In this document: positions 42,845 through 54,288 of the stretch, in pieces
Position numbering within the stretch: the stretch's first letter is position 1
Layout of the letters: the number at the start of each line of letters is the position of its first letter
The notes under the pieces: model-generated
Told to the model about the DNA's origin: nothing
The model's input: the letters and a program-made list of their open reading frames with translations, nothing else
The model's database searches: none
Program-made: the position numbers and the translations under genes
Assembly: GCA_035772405.1 (NCBI GenBank)
Contig: JAYKKM010000309.1
Coordinates: 203,501 to 267,500, forward strand
Direction: 5' to 3'
Length of the DNA stretch: 64,000 bases
Source of the DNA: Chrysogorgia sp. JL179-B06
Lineage: Eukaryota > Cnidaria > Anthozoa > Scleralcyonacea > Chrysogorgiidae

Positions 42845-42938
42845 AAAAATTCCACATGAACGTGTTTCAAAATCACATGTGATCACGTGTGATCACATGT
42901 GATCACATGTGATTTTGGAACAGTCCATGTGGAATTTT
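42845..42938. repeat. Near-perfect 94-bp palindrome with GATCACATGT repeats
   Basis: AAAATTCCACATG at the left pairs with CATGTGGAATTTT at the right. The centre is a run of GATCACATGT/GATCACGTGT units that are each self-complementary. Confidence 0.8.
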
Positions 42939-42942
42939 AAAA

Positions 42943-43950
42943 TAGCTACGCCGATGACACCCAATTATATTTCTCCTTCAAACCCAATTCTGAGACCTCC
43001 CAAGAAGATTCAGTCAAGATCATTGAAAAGTGTATATCTGATGTTCGTTCCTGGATGGTATCTCATCGTTTAACGATAAATGATACAAAAACGGAATTCC
43101 TTATTATTCGCTCTCACCAACAACTGTCGAAGATCAATGTTGGTGAGATTAATGTTGGTAAGTCCACCATTACACCAGTGAAGTCTCTACGAAATCTTGG
43201 TGCGTGGTTTGATTGCCATCTATCTATGAATACACACGTCGGAAAAGTCTGCAGCAAGGCTTTCCACAGCCTTTAAAATATCAGACACATTAGGAAGTTC
43301 CTTTCAGATGACTCGACAAAGATATTAATATATGCATTGGTGACTTCCCATCTCGACTTTTGTAACTCTCTTATGTATGGTTTACCAAAGTATTAATATG
43401 ATCGTTTGCAAAGAGTTCTTAACACAGCTGCTAGAGTGGTCTGTCAAGTACCGAAATATAGTCACATTTTTCCGCTGGCTTCCGGTAAAATATCGAGTCA
43501 TTTTCAAGATCCTGATACTAGTTTATAAGGGACTACACGGCAAAGCTCCAAGCTATCTTTCCGACTTTCTCAAGACCAAACATAATGGTCGATACCATCT
43601 TAGATCTGACAACCAAAATATGCTGGTTATACCAAAGACTTCCTGCAAAACGTTTGGTGATCGATCTTTTGCCAAAGCTGACCCCATTTTTATGGAACGA
43701 ATTACCATTAAATATTAGACAATCGTCAAGTTTAGAAGTGTACAAGAACCATCTTAAAACCTTTTTATTTACGAAAGCTTTTGGAACGTAATATTTTAAA
43801 CATTTTCTTACTGCTGTATTTATTTTATATTTAAGTTTTCTTCTTATCTTTCAGTTTTTAGGTACTAGTTAGTATATAACTATTTACTTGTTCAAGCGCT
43901 TTAGAATATTTTATAGTTTTAGCGCTATATAAATGTACTATTATTATTAA
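42943..43950 (+). pseudogene. LINE-C, 5'-truncated CR1/L2-like LINE
   Basis: It starts in the middle of the RT active site (YADDTQLYFSFKPN) and continues VSHRLTINDTKTEFLIIRSH, LRNLGAWFDCHLSMN and KILIYALVTSHLDFCNSL. Then, in other frames, it gives WLPVKYRVIFKILILVYKGL and WNELPLNIRQSSSLEVYKNH. The 3' end has GCGCTATATAAATG and an ATT tail. It is similar in plan to LINE-B but clearly diverged. Confidence 0.83.
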
Positions 43951-44060
43951 AAAATTATTATAAATATTATTATTAAATTATTATTATAAAAAATATATAT
44001 AAAATATATATAAATAAATAAAAAAATATTATTATTGTTATTATTATTATTATTATTATG
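43938..44060. repeat. ATT/TTA-rich microsatellite between two LINE tails
   Basis: Runs of ATT, TATATA and AAATA form about 120 bases shared by the 3' tail of plus-strand LINE-C and minus-strand LINE-E. Confidence 0.8.
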
Positions 44061-44064
44061 TTTT

Positions 44065-44235
44065 GTGTTTCACGTTTCACGGTAAAGGTATACCGGTATT
44101 TAATCCTCACTAACAGGTTTCTTCAACTTAAGCCAGTGATTCTTCTGTCGTTCTTCACTCCATCGCTAGTAGCACTGAGTGTTGTAAATCATATGGGATA
44201 TCTAGTTTTTTAAGGTAGGACTGTAGATCCTTTGG
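44065..44235 (-). pseudogene. LINE-E C-terminal scrap
   Basis: Read on the minus strand it gives PKDLQSYLKKLDIPYDL, which lines up with the region between PVVVGAL and LLGTARI in the RLE LINE at 4.6-4.7 kb, then a stop. It is separated from the RT by the MITE and an internal deletion. Confidence 0.5.
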
Positions 44236-44237
44236 TA

Positions 44238-44737
44238 CAGTAAAAACCCGCGTATAAGAACCTAGATTTTTCCAAGTTAGCCTAAAAAGGTTCTTATATA
44301 AATGGTGTTTACTGCAAAATTAGGCTATTTAGGTTCTTGAACAGGTTCTTATTTTCTTAAGAAAAAAGCGACTTGGTTTTGGTAAGTGTGGTCTATTATT
44401 TATATAAATTATGCATAAATGTCCTCCAAATGACGGCAGTCTAAGCAAATACAAACCCTGAAGCTACATTGTGTACAAACCCTAAAGTTACAGCTTACTG
44501 TGTGTAAAATAACGTATACAACTGTAGACATATATACACTATTTGTCTGGTTCTGGCTCATTTTCATTACTTTATTTTCTTTGATTTATAAATTTTTAGT
44601 TTTGATGCTATTTGATAAAATAAAAACCTGCTTTCACATTTTAGCCTAAAACAGGTTCTTATGTAAAGGGCGTCTAAATGGAAAATCTTAGCCTAACAGG
44701 TTCTTAAAATCTAGGTTCTTATATGCGGTTTTTACTG
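44238..44737. mobile_element. MITE with CAGTAAAAACC ends and TA target
   Basis: The ends are CAGTAAAAACCCGCGTATAA and a near-identical inverted copy. TA flanks both sides (44236-44237 and 44738-44739). GGTTCTTAT and AGGCTAA words repeat in both arms. It interrupts LINE-E. A partial relative lies at 15,669. Confidence 0.85.
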
Positions 44738-44739
44738 TA

Positions 44740-45760
44740 CTGCCCTTCGTCCCCTCTTCAATGTCACTACTGCAGACTTGGATATCCCAAACTCCATACC
44801 AATATCAGTACTACATTGTCGGATGGTTTGCACCAGTGAATCAACTTCATTGTCATTTTTGGCGAAGACTTTAAGGTCATCCATAAATAACATGTGATTG
44901 ATCATTGGGCCATTTTTCTCCAGTTTATATCCCATTCCTGTCTCTCGTAGCACATGTGCCACTGGTATTAGCGCGATCACGAACAACAAGGGTGAGAAAG
45001 AGTCTCCTTGGAAGATGCCCCTGTTAATGTTCACTGGGCCCTAGACACTCCCCATTAGAGTACAGATTGGTTCTCCATTTGGTCATACTTCTGGACATCC
45101 GGTCAATCACATTGTCTGCTATGCCAAACATTTGCAATGTTTTTATTATCCAAGAATGTGGTACCATGTCATATGCCTTTTTATAATCTCGTTTGCAATT
45201 TTTCAGTACACATTTATCAATGGAGAGATGTTCCTTGACATCCTTTCTGCAGCCTTTCTGTTCATCAGGGAGAATGTTGTTTTGTTCCAAGTGGGAGTAA
45301 GTTTTTTCACTAATCATAGCTGTCAACAGTTTCTATAAAAGGTTCAGGCATGCAATTGGTCTGTAATTGATCCTTTCGTAGGGTCTTTCTAACAATATAG
45401 TTAGTCCTTCTACCATCCAATCAGGTACATTTCCCGTTGTTATACATTCATCCAGAACTTTTGCCAAGCACTTATGGAGACATGTAAAGTTTTTTAACCA
45501 ATAGCCTTTGTATACCATCATGACCTGGTCCCTTCCAGTTGGGCATGTTTCTTACTTGTTGTGCAACATTCTCATGTGTAATGTTAATATCCTTCTGCCT
45601 ATCTACTTCTAATTTTTCCTCAATCCTACGGATCCATTCTGCTCGATCATTATGGTAAACATTAGTTCCCCAAATATTCGACCAAAACTTTGTTGCCTCT
45701 TCAGGGTTTGGTGATGCTGTTCTCATTTTTTCACCTTGAAGCGAATTAAAGAACATACCT
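44740..45760 (-). pseudogene. LINE-E reverse transcriptase
   Basis: Minus-strand frames give WSNIWGTNVYHNDRAEWI, MPNWKGPGHDGIQ, ERINYRPIACLNLL, a region with [17 protein letters not shown] (first catalytic Asp), GIFQGDSFSPLLFVIALIPV and NHMLFMDDLKVFAKND, where the catalytic box is FMDD rather than the common YADD. The latter is also seen in R2-like relatives. Three frame changes or stops break it (about 45,500, 45,330 and 45,030). Confidence 0.83.
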
Positions 45761-46869
45761 TGGTTTGATGAAAACAGACGATTATCCTGGAACTGCTTGA
45801 CTCTTTTTACATATCTTTTAACCTTGGAAGCCTTTTATATTACCCTTTGCTTGATCTCTTCCATTACAATGTGAAAACCCTTCGCCTTCAACCTGTATTT
45901 TCTATCAAGTTTTTCCTTTTCACTCTTCCTTCCGTTCTTTCTTTCCTTTGAACCAAGCTTCAATCTTACCCAAATCTCTTCTCAATCGTTTAATATCACC
46001 CTCAATGCGTCTCTTCCAATATGGCTCCTTCTCTTCTCTCTTCTTCCTTTCTTTCACCCCAAGCAGTTCGCGTATGAAAACCGATGCTGCTTGCACGACA
46101 TTGCGTATTTCAGTTATATTTTCAACGGTATATACTTCAAAATTTCATTCACTTTTGCAGTCTCCTTTCTTAATCTAACTCGATCAACATTTCTTAGGTT
46201 TTGTGCCTCCTTCTTTTCTTTACTTCCCAGTATCACTTTCAGTCTCTGTAATAGTATTTGGCTTTCTTTGTCCAACTCAGTTCCATCCAATCGATCTCCT
46301 TGCCTGGCTCCTTCTCGTTCCTCGACACCCTCTTGTATATCATCCGATGTGACATCCTTCACACCAACTTCCTCCACCATTGCTTCTGCCTCTACAGCAA
46401 CCTGCTCCACATCATCCTCTTCAACGTCTACCCCATCATCTGTTTCTCCTTCATCTTGTTCTTCCTTTTCCATATTCCTCCTTACCGATTCTATCTCTAC
46501 TTCCGTCAGCCAACCTTTCTTCATAATTGCCCTAATTTGATTCATTAGGTTCGTCTCAGTAATTTCAAACATGTTCTTTTCCATCCAGTACATATGTACT
46601 TTCTTACCTAATCCTCCTTTAACACCATCATTCTCCGCCCTAATCCTGCACTCTATTGCCATCTCATAATCCAACTTTTCCAACTTCCTCCTACCTTTCT
46701 CATTCCTTGATACTTTTCCCTTCTTATTTGAGTAAAGTCGACGCCTATGGCACCTAGCAAGAACCTCATTGCACACGAGGTCCCCGGTTTGTGCAGAGCT
46801 TGAAGCTCCCTTTGCACGTATATCTGAAAATTCAGAATTATTATTCACTTTGTTATTAAGGTCATTCAT
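45761..46869 (-). pseudogene. LINE-E N-terminal region
   Basis: The frame 46869-46114 encodes 251 residues: CNEVLARCHRRRLYSNKKGK, a basic region, an IRAIMKKGWLTEVEIESVRR segment, an acidic Glu/Asp-rich stretch and a Lys/Arg-rich end. After a shift near 46,120 it continues VVQAASVFIRELLGVKERKK and YWKRRIEGDIKRLRRDLGKI, which usually precede RT in this LINE family. No zinc finger is visible in this part. Confidence 0.7.
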
Positions 46870-47045
46870 AATTGGCAGCCAGGGCCCTTGTAATAATGGT
46901 CGGGATTAAAACGTCCACCCAAAGTTCCCCGCCACATTGGGTAAGGTTAAAAATACTCCACAGGTTTACTAGCTCTGCGAGTTGTCGTGCACGACCACAT
47001 TACGCTGTGACATCCACCCTTCAGCACGACTAACACTTATCTTGG

Positions 47046-47072
47046 GTTTATTATTATTATTATTATTATTAT
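47046..47072. repeat. (TTA)n microsatellite
   Basis: About nine TTA units abut the 5' side of LINE-E. Confidence 0.85.
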
Positions 47073-47114
47073 ATGTTAACAAGTCGAGATTTAGAACATA
47101 TTTACTAACGTTTC

Positions 47115-47745
47115 CTTGCGAACTTACAACGAACTTACGAACTTACTTATGTCCTCATTGAGAGACGGTTTGATTTTAGAAATCAGTAAACTTTCTCGAA
47201 TTAGGAGTTCAAAGTTGGAAGAAGAAAGAGAAGAAGAAATAATAGAGAAGTAATCATGTGGAATAATAGTGTGATGGGTAGAATGAGTATGAGACTGGGT
47301 AGCAGAAATGGAAGTGGTTGCTCGTTTCTTTCCGGTCAAAGGCGATACCCCATGTGTTTTGAGATTCGCGTATGTAAATGCACCGTGTTTTGGTCCAGGT
47401 ACAATGCACCAGAGCATCGACAAGTGTATTTATAGACAACACACGATCTCATCAACATAGGGATCCGACTTTGAAGGGAAAGAAAATAGACAACATTCGT
47501 CCTGATTGAAAAATAAAACGCCAAGAGGTTTGTGGGACGACTTGCGAACACAATTTAGAAATATGTGTCCGATAAGCATGAGATCCGGTGAAAGGCAGAG
47601 AAAAATAGACAACATTTTTCTGAGGAGAATTAAGGTATTTAGTAGCGCGGCAAAACACGAGTAAGACAATCAATGAAGTCTTCAGGATAACCATTGCTTA
47701 ATAAGTAATTTGTGAGTTTGATTACGTCGGCGTGAAAAAGATGAT
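47115..47745 (-). pseudogene. Penelope-like element, RT C-terminal linker and GIY-YIG endonuclease
   Basis: On the minus strand, broken frames read LLSNGYPEDFIDCLTR, YFSLPFTGSHAYRTHISKL, MLSIFFPFKVG, then CVVYKYTCRCSGALYLDQN and HLHTRISKHMG, followed by ATTSISATQSHTH and NFELLIRESLLISKIKPSLN. This is the GIY-YIG nuclease domain of Penelope-like elements, with VYKYTC...ALYLDQ replacing the usual IY..GQT. It shifts frame at about 47,455 and 47,345 and looks non-functional. Confidence 0.82.
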
Positions 47746-47756
47746 ACAGAGCAGAT

Positions 47757-48240
47757 TTTAAAATATCGATCAAGAAGAGTATAGACGAGAAAAGCATCTC
47801 CGTAATTTCCGCCTGTCTCTTAAGAAGGACAATGCTATCTCTGAAGAACTGTATGAACGATTAGCTCCTTCAGGCTCTAGACTAGGTATATTATACGGCT
47901 TACCTAAGGTGCACAAGACTAGTCTACCGTTCAGACATCCTTTCTGCTATCTCCACTCATTCTTATAACCTTTACAAATTCCTTGTCTCTATTCTAACGT
48001 CTTTAATTTTTCATTCCTTGAAGATTTACGATCTTTTAACTTCGGTACCGACATCGTGTTTATGGCTAGTTTTGACGTGAAATCGCTTTTTACCAATGTT
48101 TCGCTTGACGAAACTATTGATATCATTGTTTGTAAGGATTTCCAAAGTGCAAATCTATCACGGTCTTTCTGTTACCCAGTTTCGCAAACTTTTATGTTTT
48201 GTAGTAAATAATTGTCATTTTTAGTGCAAAGTTTTTTAAA
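47757..48240 (+). pseudogene. Penelope-like element, RT fragment in opposite orientation
   Basis: Plus-strand frames give EELYERLAPSGSRLGILYGL with PKVHK, then a frame change to ILSAISTHSYNLYKFLV, FMASFDVKSLFTNVSLDETI (first catalytic Asp region) and SVTQFRKLLCFV. These are N-terminal RT blocks of a Penelope-like element. The catalytic second half is absent. Confidence 0.75.
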
Positions 48241-50580
48241 CTTTGCAGTATTGTGATGAGTGGCTTTGCAGTAGTGTTAGCATCCAGGGGTGGCGACATT
48301 ATTTCGAAGTGTTTTGGTACTTCAATGTACTTTTGTGAGTGGAAAAGTGAATGTGAAGTTCCTGGATAATGAGTGTAGACCGCTAAGTGAGTTATCAATG
48401 GGTTTTTTACGCGTCAAATTGTAATGCAGTTTGATTTCGATATCTTGAATATTTCATGTCTCGAATATAAGCTGCATCCTCCGGGTTTTTATTTTAACAT
48501 GCTACTGCGTACGCGCGAGCGGAAATTTTGATAACATCGATATAATCATGGCCGAGTCGAAGGAGCGAGCGATAATAATATCTTCTATAGAAACTGGGAT
48601 TTTGTGGTCTTAAATATGGAATAGGAGAAATTATCCATAGTCTGTTAGGGGAAGGCAGCCTGGATATAAAATAAAGGTCTGACATTCAGGATATTTCTGC
48701 CACGTTTTGTCATGAGTCAACCTATCAGGCAAGCGCAGCCGCAGGTTTAATTGTGGTTATACACCATGTTTATTTAACGATATAATTCACTGAGCTTTCG
48801 TCCCGTAAACATGCGTAAACTCGGGACTTCGCCAGAGTGTGACTAAACGTGAACTGATTAAAAACAACAATTTCAAAGTTTAATATTTGTACTGTATGCC
48901 GTGATATGCCGTATAACTGCAAACGTTTGATTTTATTGTGACTACCGCTATAAGCGGGAGCCACTAAGCCAGCGAGTTATTGCTTGAGTGAGGGAAGGTT
49001 TGAGTGGTTGTCTTGGACCTCAATACGTCATACTCGCCCAGCTATCGTGAGATGTCGACAAGATCGCCAGGTATTCGAGAAGTGATCGCGTTAGATCGTG
49101 CGTTATCTGATTTATAAAGTAACAATAAAGGCTTCACAAAGCGCCATGTTCACGTTCGACATTGTTGCTGCCTCCCCTCAGGGAGGCTGCTTTAAATTAT
49201 GCCAAGACCTCCGCGACAGCTATGTATAGTCTACATGAATCTCGATTTATGAAAAATTCGGATTTCTGTTCGCAAATCCGGGGCAACAATGGGGGGCACT
49301 GACGAAGCGGGCGCGAAACAGCGCAATTGCGCATGTTGCACTAACCGGTCCTGACGAATGGGCTTTGTTTTGAGCGTACTCTGAAGATTAATACGGTAAG
49401 AACAATTGGTTTGTTTGTTTACGTTGTCTCTACTTGCTTGTGGCAAGGAGTATCCATCAAGGTCATGACTCATGAACGGTTTAGTGGCGAGTCTCGAACA
49501 AAACAGTGTTCCTTTATAAGTTTATCGGCGCTTTTAAACGCATAGAACATTCATGTTAATGAGTGGAACACGGCAACAATCAACAGAGTCTTAATTCAAA
49601 CCGAAGGAGTTCCATGTTTTTAATTTGAGAACGGTGAATTACTTCCTTCAACAAGGAAACTAAATAAGACATGTTCTTTTGTTTACTGTGAATTAAAGTT
49701 AAGCATATGGATACACCATCTCCTCTGGCTCAACCTTTGGCACTACATCTATTTATTCTCACTGTGCGGAATGTGATTTATTCAATGATCACATACCACT
49801 ATAAACATATGACTTGGATTTGAGAATTGAGGAAATGGTTACTACAATGGTTCGTGCACAAAGCTGTATGTGGATACACTGTATATGTAATAAACTGTAC
49901 ATGGAATTGTCTTCAAGAAATTATTCACCTCAACTTTGCGGACAATTCAGTGGACAATGGCAATTATTTGTGTGCCAGGGATAACCATAATATTTGGTAT
50001 GCAGTAAATAAAATATTACAAGTTATTTGAGAAAATAAAATAGTTGTACAGTGGTTGCAGTGGACTGTGGTGTATTCGCGAACGACAATTGCAGTATAAT
50101 ATGTGGATTTGTGGACATATGCAATAAACTAATACATCACAAAAATCTCCTTGAAAGTACTGCAATCTCAACAAGAAGTCCAATAAAAGTTATAGACAAT
50201 ATAAACAATCGTGCAACAATATCGTAAACATCTGTTGCATACATACCATTTCTGGTATTTATTTAATCAGCGCCTATTTGTTTTGCGCTTTGCTTTTCCA
50301 TAACATATCACAGGGGCTGCGAAACACGGGGGCTAGGGTGGCTATAGCCCCCCCCCCATACTTTTTTCGCCGATTATGTTTATTTTTATATGTTTACGTA
50401 TTTGTCCTAATCTTGGTCGAAACTTCCGAAATCAAAACTACATCACAAGCCAGCTGAGAAAATCGCGCGCAAACCAACGCTGGTCCCCCAAGAGTCATCT
50501 GTGCGTCATTTTTGTTGCCAAACGTTCGAAATCTGAAATCTGCTGTTTACAAGCTTCAGTTTGATGCATTACTCAACAGT
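48241..50580. other. Unassigned sequence
   Basis: No protein or clear repeat is recognised. Small features include the hairpin GCCTCCC-CTCA-GGGAGGC at 49,171-49,188 and a C10 run near 50,349. The open frames at 49231-49473, 49827-50030 and 50376-50564 show no known motif. Confidence 0.4.
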
Positions 50581-50582
50581 AT

Positions 50583-50650
50583 ACAGTGAACTCTCTCTAA
50601 GGCGGACACCTTCGGGGCCAAATTTGTTGTCCGCCTTAGAGAGAGTTTTA
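50583..50650. repeat. Short hairpin, GAACTCTCTCTAAGGCGGAC
   Basis: AACTCTCTCTAAGGCGGACA at 50,589 pairs with TGTCCGCCTTAGAGAGAGTT at 50,627-50,646. The CAGTGAACTCTC start is like a pogo/Tigger terminus, so it may be a minimal MITE. Confidence 0.65.
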
Positions 50651-51421
50651 TTATACATGTAGTAAATAATGTAAAAGCGGCCGAATACTTTTCAAACTTT
50701 GCCTACCGGATACTAGTAATTTGGACTACGATACCGGCGTTCGCTGAGCAGTCAATCGAAGGCATGCTTTTGAATTTGAGAAAGGACACGTCGATTTATT
50801 TCTTAAAGAGGTATAAATGAACTTAGAATCACCACAAGAGGTTCAACTTTTTAACTATAGTATCTTTAATTTTGTAAAATAAGCGCCTACATTTGGTAAA
50901 CACGAGGACGTTTATGGTGTAATATAACGCGCTTTTGCGGTGTTGACGAGGGAAGTTTGCATCGAGAAAGGACCGATAAACTGTAATAAAATCATAAACT
51001 GTAATATAGCAAAATAAAAACTTCTGCATAGAAACTGTGATTTAACACCATTAAATTGATCCAAAAATTGAAAGCTGTTTGAAGCTAATTTAGCAAAAAG
51101 GAGGCATTTCTAGCCATTTCAGAGGCCCTAAATTTCCATGCCCCCGGACCCCTCTAGATTGGCCTAGCACTTCATGCTCGGAACTCTGACAGTAAACGTT
51201 ATGACTATTAAGGCTTCGTTTAATCATTTCGTAGTGTCTGTATACCAAAAGCGGAAAACCAAGATACACAGTACAATTTATTGAATGGATTGTTTATATA
51301 TTGTTTCTCATAGAACATAGATTTATTAACACCGTATCAAGTTGCAAGTCTAGTTATTTCTGATGAATTGTTTTAATATCTTAATATTTTAGATCTGACG
51401 CCTCTGGAAATTGTTTATATA
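50651..51421. other. Unassigned sequence
   Basis: Nothing recognised. Confidence 0.4.
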
Positions 51422-51712
51422 CAGTACTGGCACTGCTCAGAATTAACCTAACGAAAAACGCGTTCCGTACGCGTTCGGAACGCGACCGGAACGCGTTCTA
51501 TTCTCGTACCGAACGATATACTTTCTGTTTTAATCTCATCTACCAGCAATCAAATAATCAAGTTAAATCCGTTTACAAGTTTACTAAAGTCAGAAATTAA
51601 CGAAGTCTTCCCATTAACTTTTTAAGCGAAGTCACAATGATGTTCCGAACGCGTTCCGAACGCGTACGGAACGCGTTTTTCGTTAGGTTAATTCTGAGCA
51701 GTGCCAGTACTG
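51422..51712. mobile_element. TA-flanked palindromic MITE, CAGTACTGGCACTGC ends
   Basis: The ends are CAGTACTGGCACTGCTCAGA and its exact inverse, with TA on both sides (51420-51421 and 51713-51714). Terminal repeats run for about 60 bases and include ACGCGTTCCGTACGCGTTCG words rich in CG. The first eight bases match the ends of the 11.2-kb transposon. Confidence 0.88.
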
Positions 51713-51722
51713 TAACGCAGTG

Positions 51723-51747
51723 TTAGGTTATTTCTGAGCAGTACTGT
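51723..51747. repeat. Solo transposon end, AGGTTATTTCTGAGCAGTACTG
   Basis: GGTTATTTCTGAGCAGTACTG followed by TA differs by one base from the right end of the 11.2-kb transposon (GGTTATTTCTTAGCAGTACTG). No partner end is seen nearby. Confidence 0.65.
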
Positions 51748-51931
51748 AGCTCTGTGTCCTTAGAATGGTAGGAGACAATTGGCTTGTTGAAAGTCTGACG
51801 GTTATGGTATCCATTGATATTTTTTTTTAATTCCAATTTTTATTATAATCGTCTGTCATTTACTGATTCAATCTATGCAAAGCACAAGGAGTTTCACATA
51901 CCTTCTCCTTACAATACAATATTATATTTTG

Positions 51932-51959
51932 TTGCATTGCATTGCATTGCATTGCATTG
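51932..51959. repeat. (GCATT)n pentanucleotide repeat
   Basis: Five units of GCATT; the last merges with the target duplication of the next MITE. Confidence 0.85.
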
Positions 51960-51961
51960 TA

Positions 51962-52317
51962 CAGTGTGTATATAAAAAAGTGAACCCGTGGAAAACGGTC
52001 TTATACTCTTGGGAAATTAAAAACACGGTCTTAATACACCTGGGGAATTAAGATAACTTGTAATCGTATGAAGGAGCACAACTGCAAAGAAACATGTTAA
52101 ATATATTAACGTTTCTTTGCAGTCGTACGTTTACAAGTTATCTTAATTTCCCGTTTACAAGTTATCTTAATTTCCCGTTTACAAGTTATCTTAATTTCCA
52201 TTAATTTCCCGTTTACAAGTTATATTAATAATTTCCCAATTGTGTATTAAGACCGTGTTTTTAATTTCCCAGGAGTATAACCGTTTTCTAAGGGTTCACT
52301 TTTTTTGATACACGCTG
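51962..52317. mobile_element. MITE with CATTGTA target duplication
   Basis: The ends are CAGTGTGTAT and, inverted, CAGCGTGTAT, continuing through AAAAAAGTGAACCC, AAAACGGT and GGGAAATTAAAAACACGGTC on both arms. CATTGTA flanks it (51955-51961 and 52318-52324), a 7- to 8-bp duplication that fits hAT. The right half has three or four tandem GTTTACAAGTTATCTTAATT units. Confidence 0.8.
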
Positions 52318-52324
52318 CATTGTA

Positions 52325-53185
52325 ATGAGAACTGAAGGTATGTACTAGTGTAAACAAACTTTTTCCTTTGTCCATTTTGTTCGAAAGTTTGGATTTTGCA
52401 TCTGGAGAGATATTGGAGTCCATTTCCAATTCTGAGGATAAAAAATGGGCTAGCTTTCTTTCTATTCTCGTTCTCTCTTCTGTCACAAATAGAAATATTA
52501 CTTTGTTCGATCCTGACTGAAGAACGTACATCCAATAATCGCACATCCAATAATCATTGTTTTTATGGCCATTATGCAACACTTTCCAAAAATTCCGACC
52601 ATTTTAGGAAAATTTAGTGCCAAATCTAACAATGGCCTCTTACGTACTGGTAGGGAAGAGTTATTAAGAGACTAAATCACAAGACACAAGTCTAGGTAGG
52701 GCTCCCTGTGCAAGTAGGTTTGTAAACGACTGATAATGCAGGTTTAAGGCCACAGTTCTTAAATAATTTTTTCCTTAATAATTCGTTTCTTCTACCACGT
52801 TTACGTGTTATAAGAAACTTAGAGAAAAATCATTTCTACAATTTACAATATTTTACATTTTTGATGAATGTTTCTTCAAATAACATGTCAAAGAATATGG
52901 GAAACCTAAAATACCATGTTTTCTTGTATAAAATTACTAGTTGCGAAAAATAAAAATATGTCCGAAAAGGTTAAAGAAAAAGTTGTGCAATGCGGTTTTT
53001 ACTCAACTCGTAAATTGGTCGCAATGACGTCACCATACTGAGTAAGAGGTGACTTGCAATATGCCATATCTTCTAAACAAGGTTGGTCATCCCAACTTTA
53101 TAATATAAGTATGTCAATAACTTTAAGACTGGGAAGTTTCAGCAAATTTTCATTTCGGAAAGAATTACTGAGGAATTACCTTAAA
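52325..53185. other. Unassigned sequence
   Basis: Nothing recognised; the short frames at 52247-52617 fall partly in the MITE. Confidence 0.4.
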
Positions 53186-53692
53186 GTGCCACTACGATGA
53201 AAATTCACCCTCGTCTTTTAGATTTTCTTTAGCATAGAATAGTATTTCAGGGTCGAAAGTGATCATCGATGTAAAAATAAACTAAAAATTGGTATTTTGA
53301 GCTCTGAAATCACTACTAGTTAGGCCACCATTACTAAAAACGTGTTCCAAGTGAGCCCGCAATTTCAAAAGGTAATATTGTTTGTGACGTCAGATTCTCA
53401 ATGCTACGCCTGCATTTCGGTCGAGATTATTTGTTTTCTTGTTTTTTTCGAGAAGTAGATGAAATGTTCAGCCTTTCAGACGAATAATTTGAAAAAACGA
53501 CCTTGATTTACTTGAAGAATTAGCTACGTGGAGTCTTCGCGTTGAGAATCTGACGTCACTTCGTTACGCTGGTCAAGAACATGAACGATTAATGGCGGAC
53601 ATAACAACTCCAGATTCGGAGTAAGAAAAATAATACTTGCCTTAAAATAATACTACCAAAATAATACTACCAAAATTTGATCGTAGTGGCAA
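53186..53692. mobile_element. Imperfect fold-back MITE
   Basis: AGTGCCACTACGATGAAAATT at the left pairs with AATTTGATCGTAGTGGCA at the right. A second inverted pair (GTGACGTCAGATTCTCAA and TTGAGAATCTGACGTCAC) lies inside. No target duplication is certain. Confidence 0.7.
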
Positions 53693-54177
53693 GTTATTAT
53701 TTAATCAACAAGTCAATCCTAGTGTTCCTTTAACAACTGCATCTGATGATCTACACTGTACATACACTGTATATTGTTTAGTTTTGAAGGTAAATTATTG
53801 CTAGTGAAGTATTTAAGCCAAACCATTTTGTGCCAATTGTCTTTGGGGTTTCTTGGGGAAAAGGATGCTATCACAGATAGCCTCCAAACAAACTCCAAAG
53901 CGGAGTTGTGCTAATGCTCCTGTTAGGCCGGGGCACTGGTAAGAGCAGGCTTATAGCCAGAAGGGCGTCCGGGTGTCGTTGGATACCCCTACAATGAAAA
54001 CTGGTCACCCAAAATTTGGGGGAGAAAGAAATTCTCAATGCTTTGCCTAAAATATATATATATAGTCAGGCAGATAAATGTATAAAAACTTACGGTAGCA
54101 TGGGACAATTCAATTTTGTCGTAAAAGTATTGTTCGATAATTAACATATTTCTGAATGTTGGACGTGTTGATATTTA
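53693..54177. other. Unassigned sequence
   Basis: Nothing recognised except a short TATATA run near 54,052. Confidence 0.4.
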
Positions 54178-54288
54178 GTTGTGGTCCTCAGCCAACATCG
54201 TTTTTCTAGGCCGCTCTGGCTCTGTCATTGTGAATCAAAATAGCGGCGAATATATGGTGCCAAAACCAGGGTTATATAATGAGCAACA

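Larger units (their letters stand above)
44065..47045 (-). mobile_element. LINE-E, RLE-type LINE (minus strand), deleted and MITE-interrupted
   Basis: On the minus strand: a 5' UTR (to about 47,045), an N-terminal ORF (46869-46114, frameshifted on to about 45,760), RT (45756-44732), then a MITE (44238-44737), then a C-terminal scrap of about 75 codons' worth (to 44,065). The same family lies at 3.5 kb. The RT thumb, CCHC knuckle and most of the endonuclease are missing. Confidence 0.8.

Noticed and set aside
46091..46540. Plus-strand Ser/Thr-rich protein of 149 codons
   Set aside because: It is the antisense shadow of the charged N-terminal region of LINE-E.
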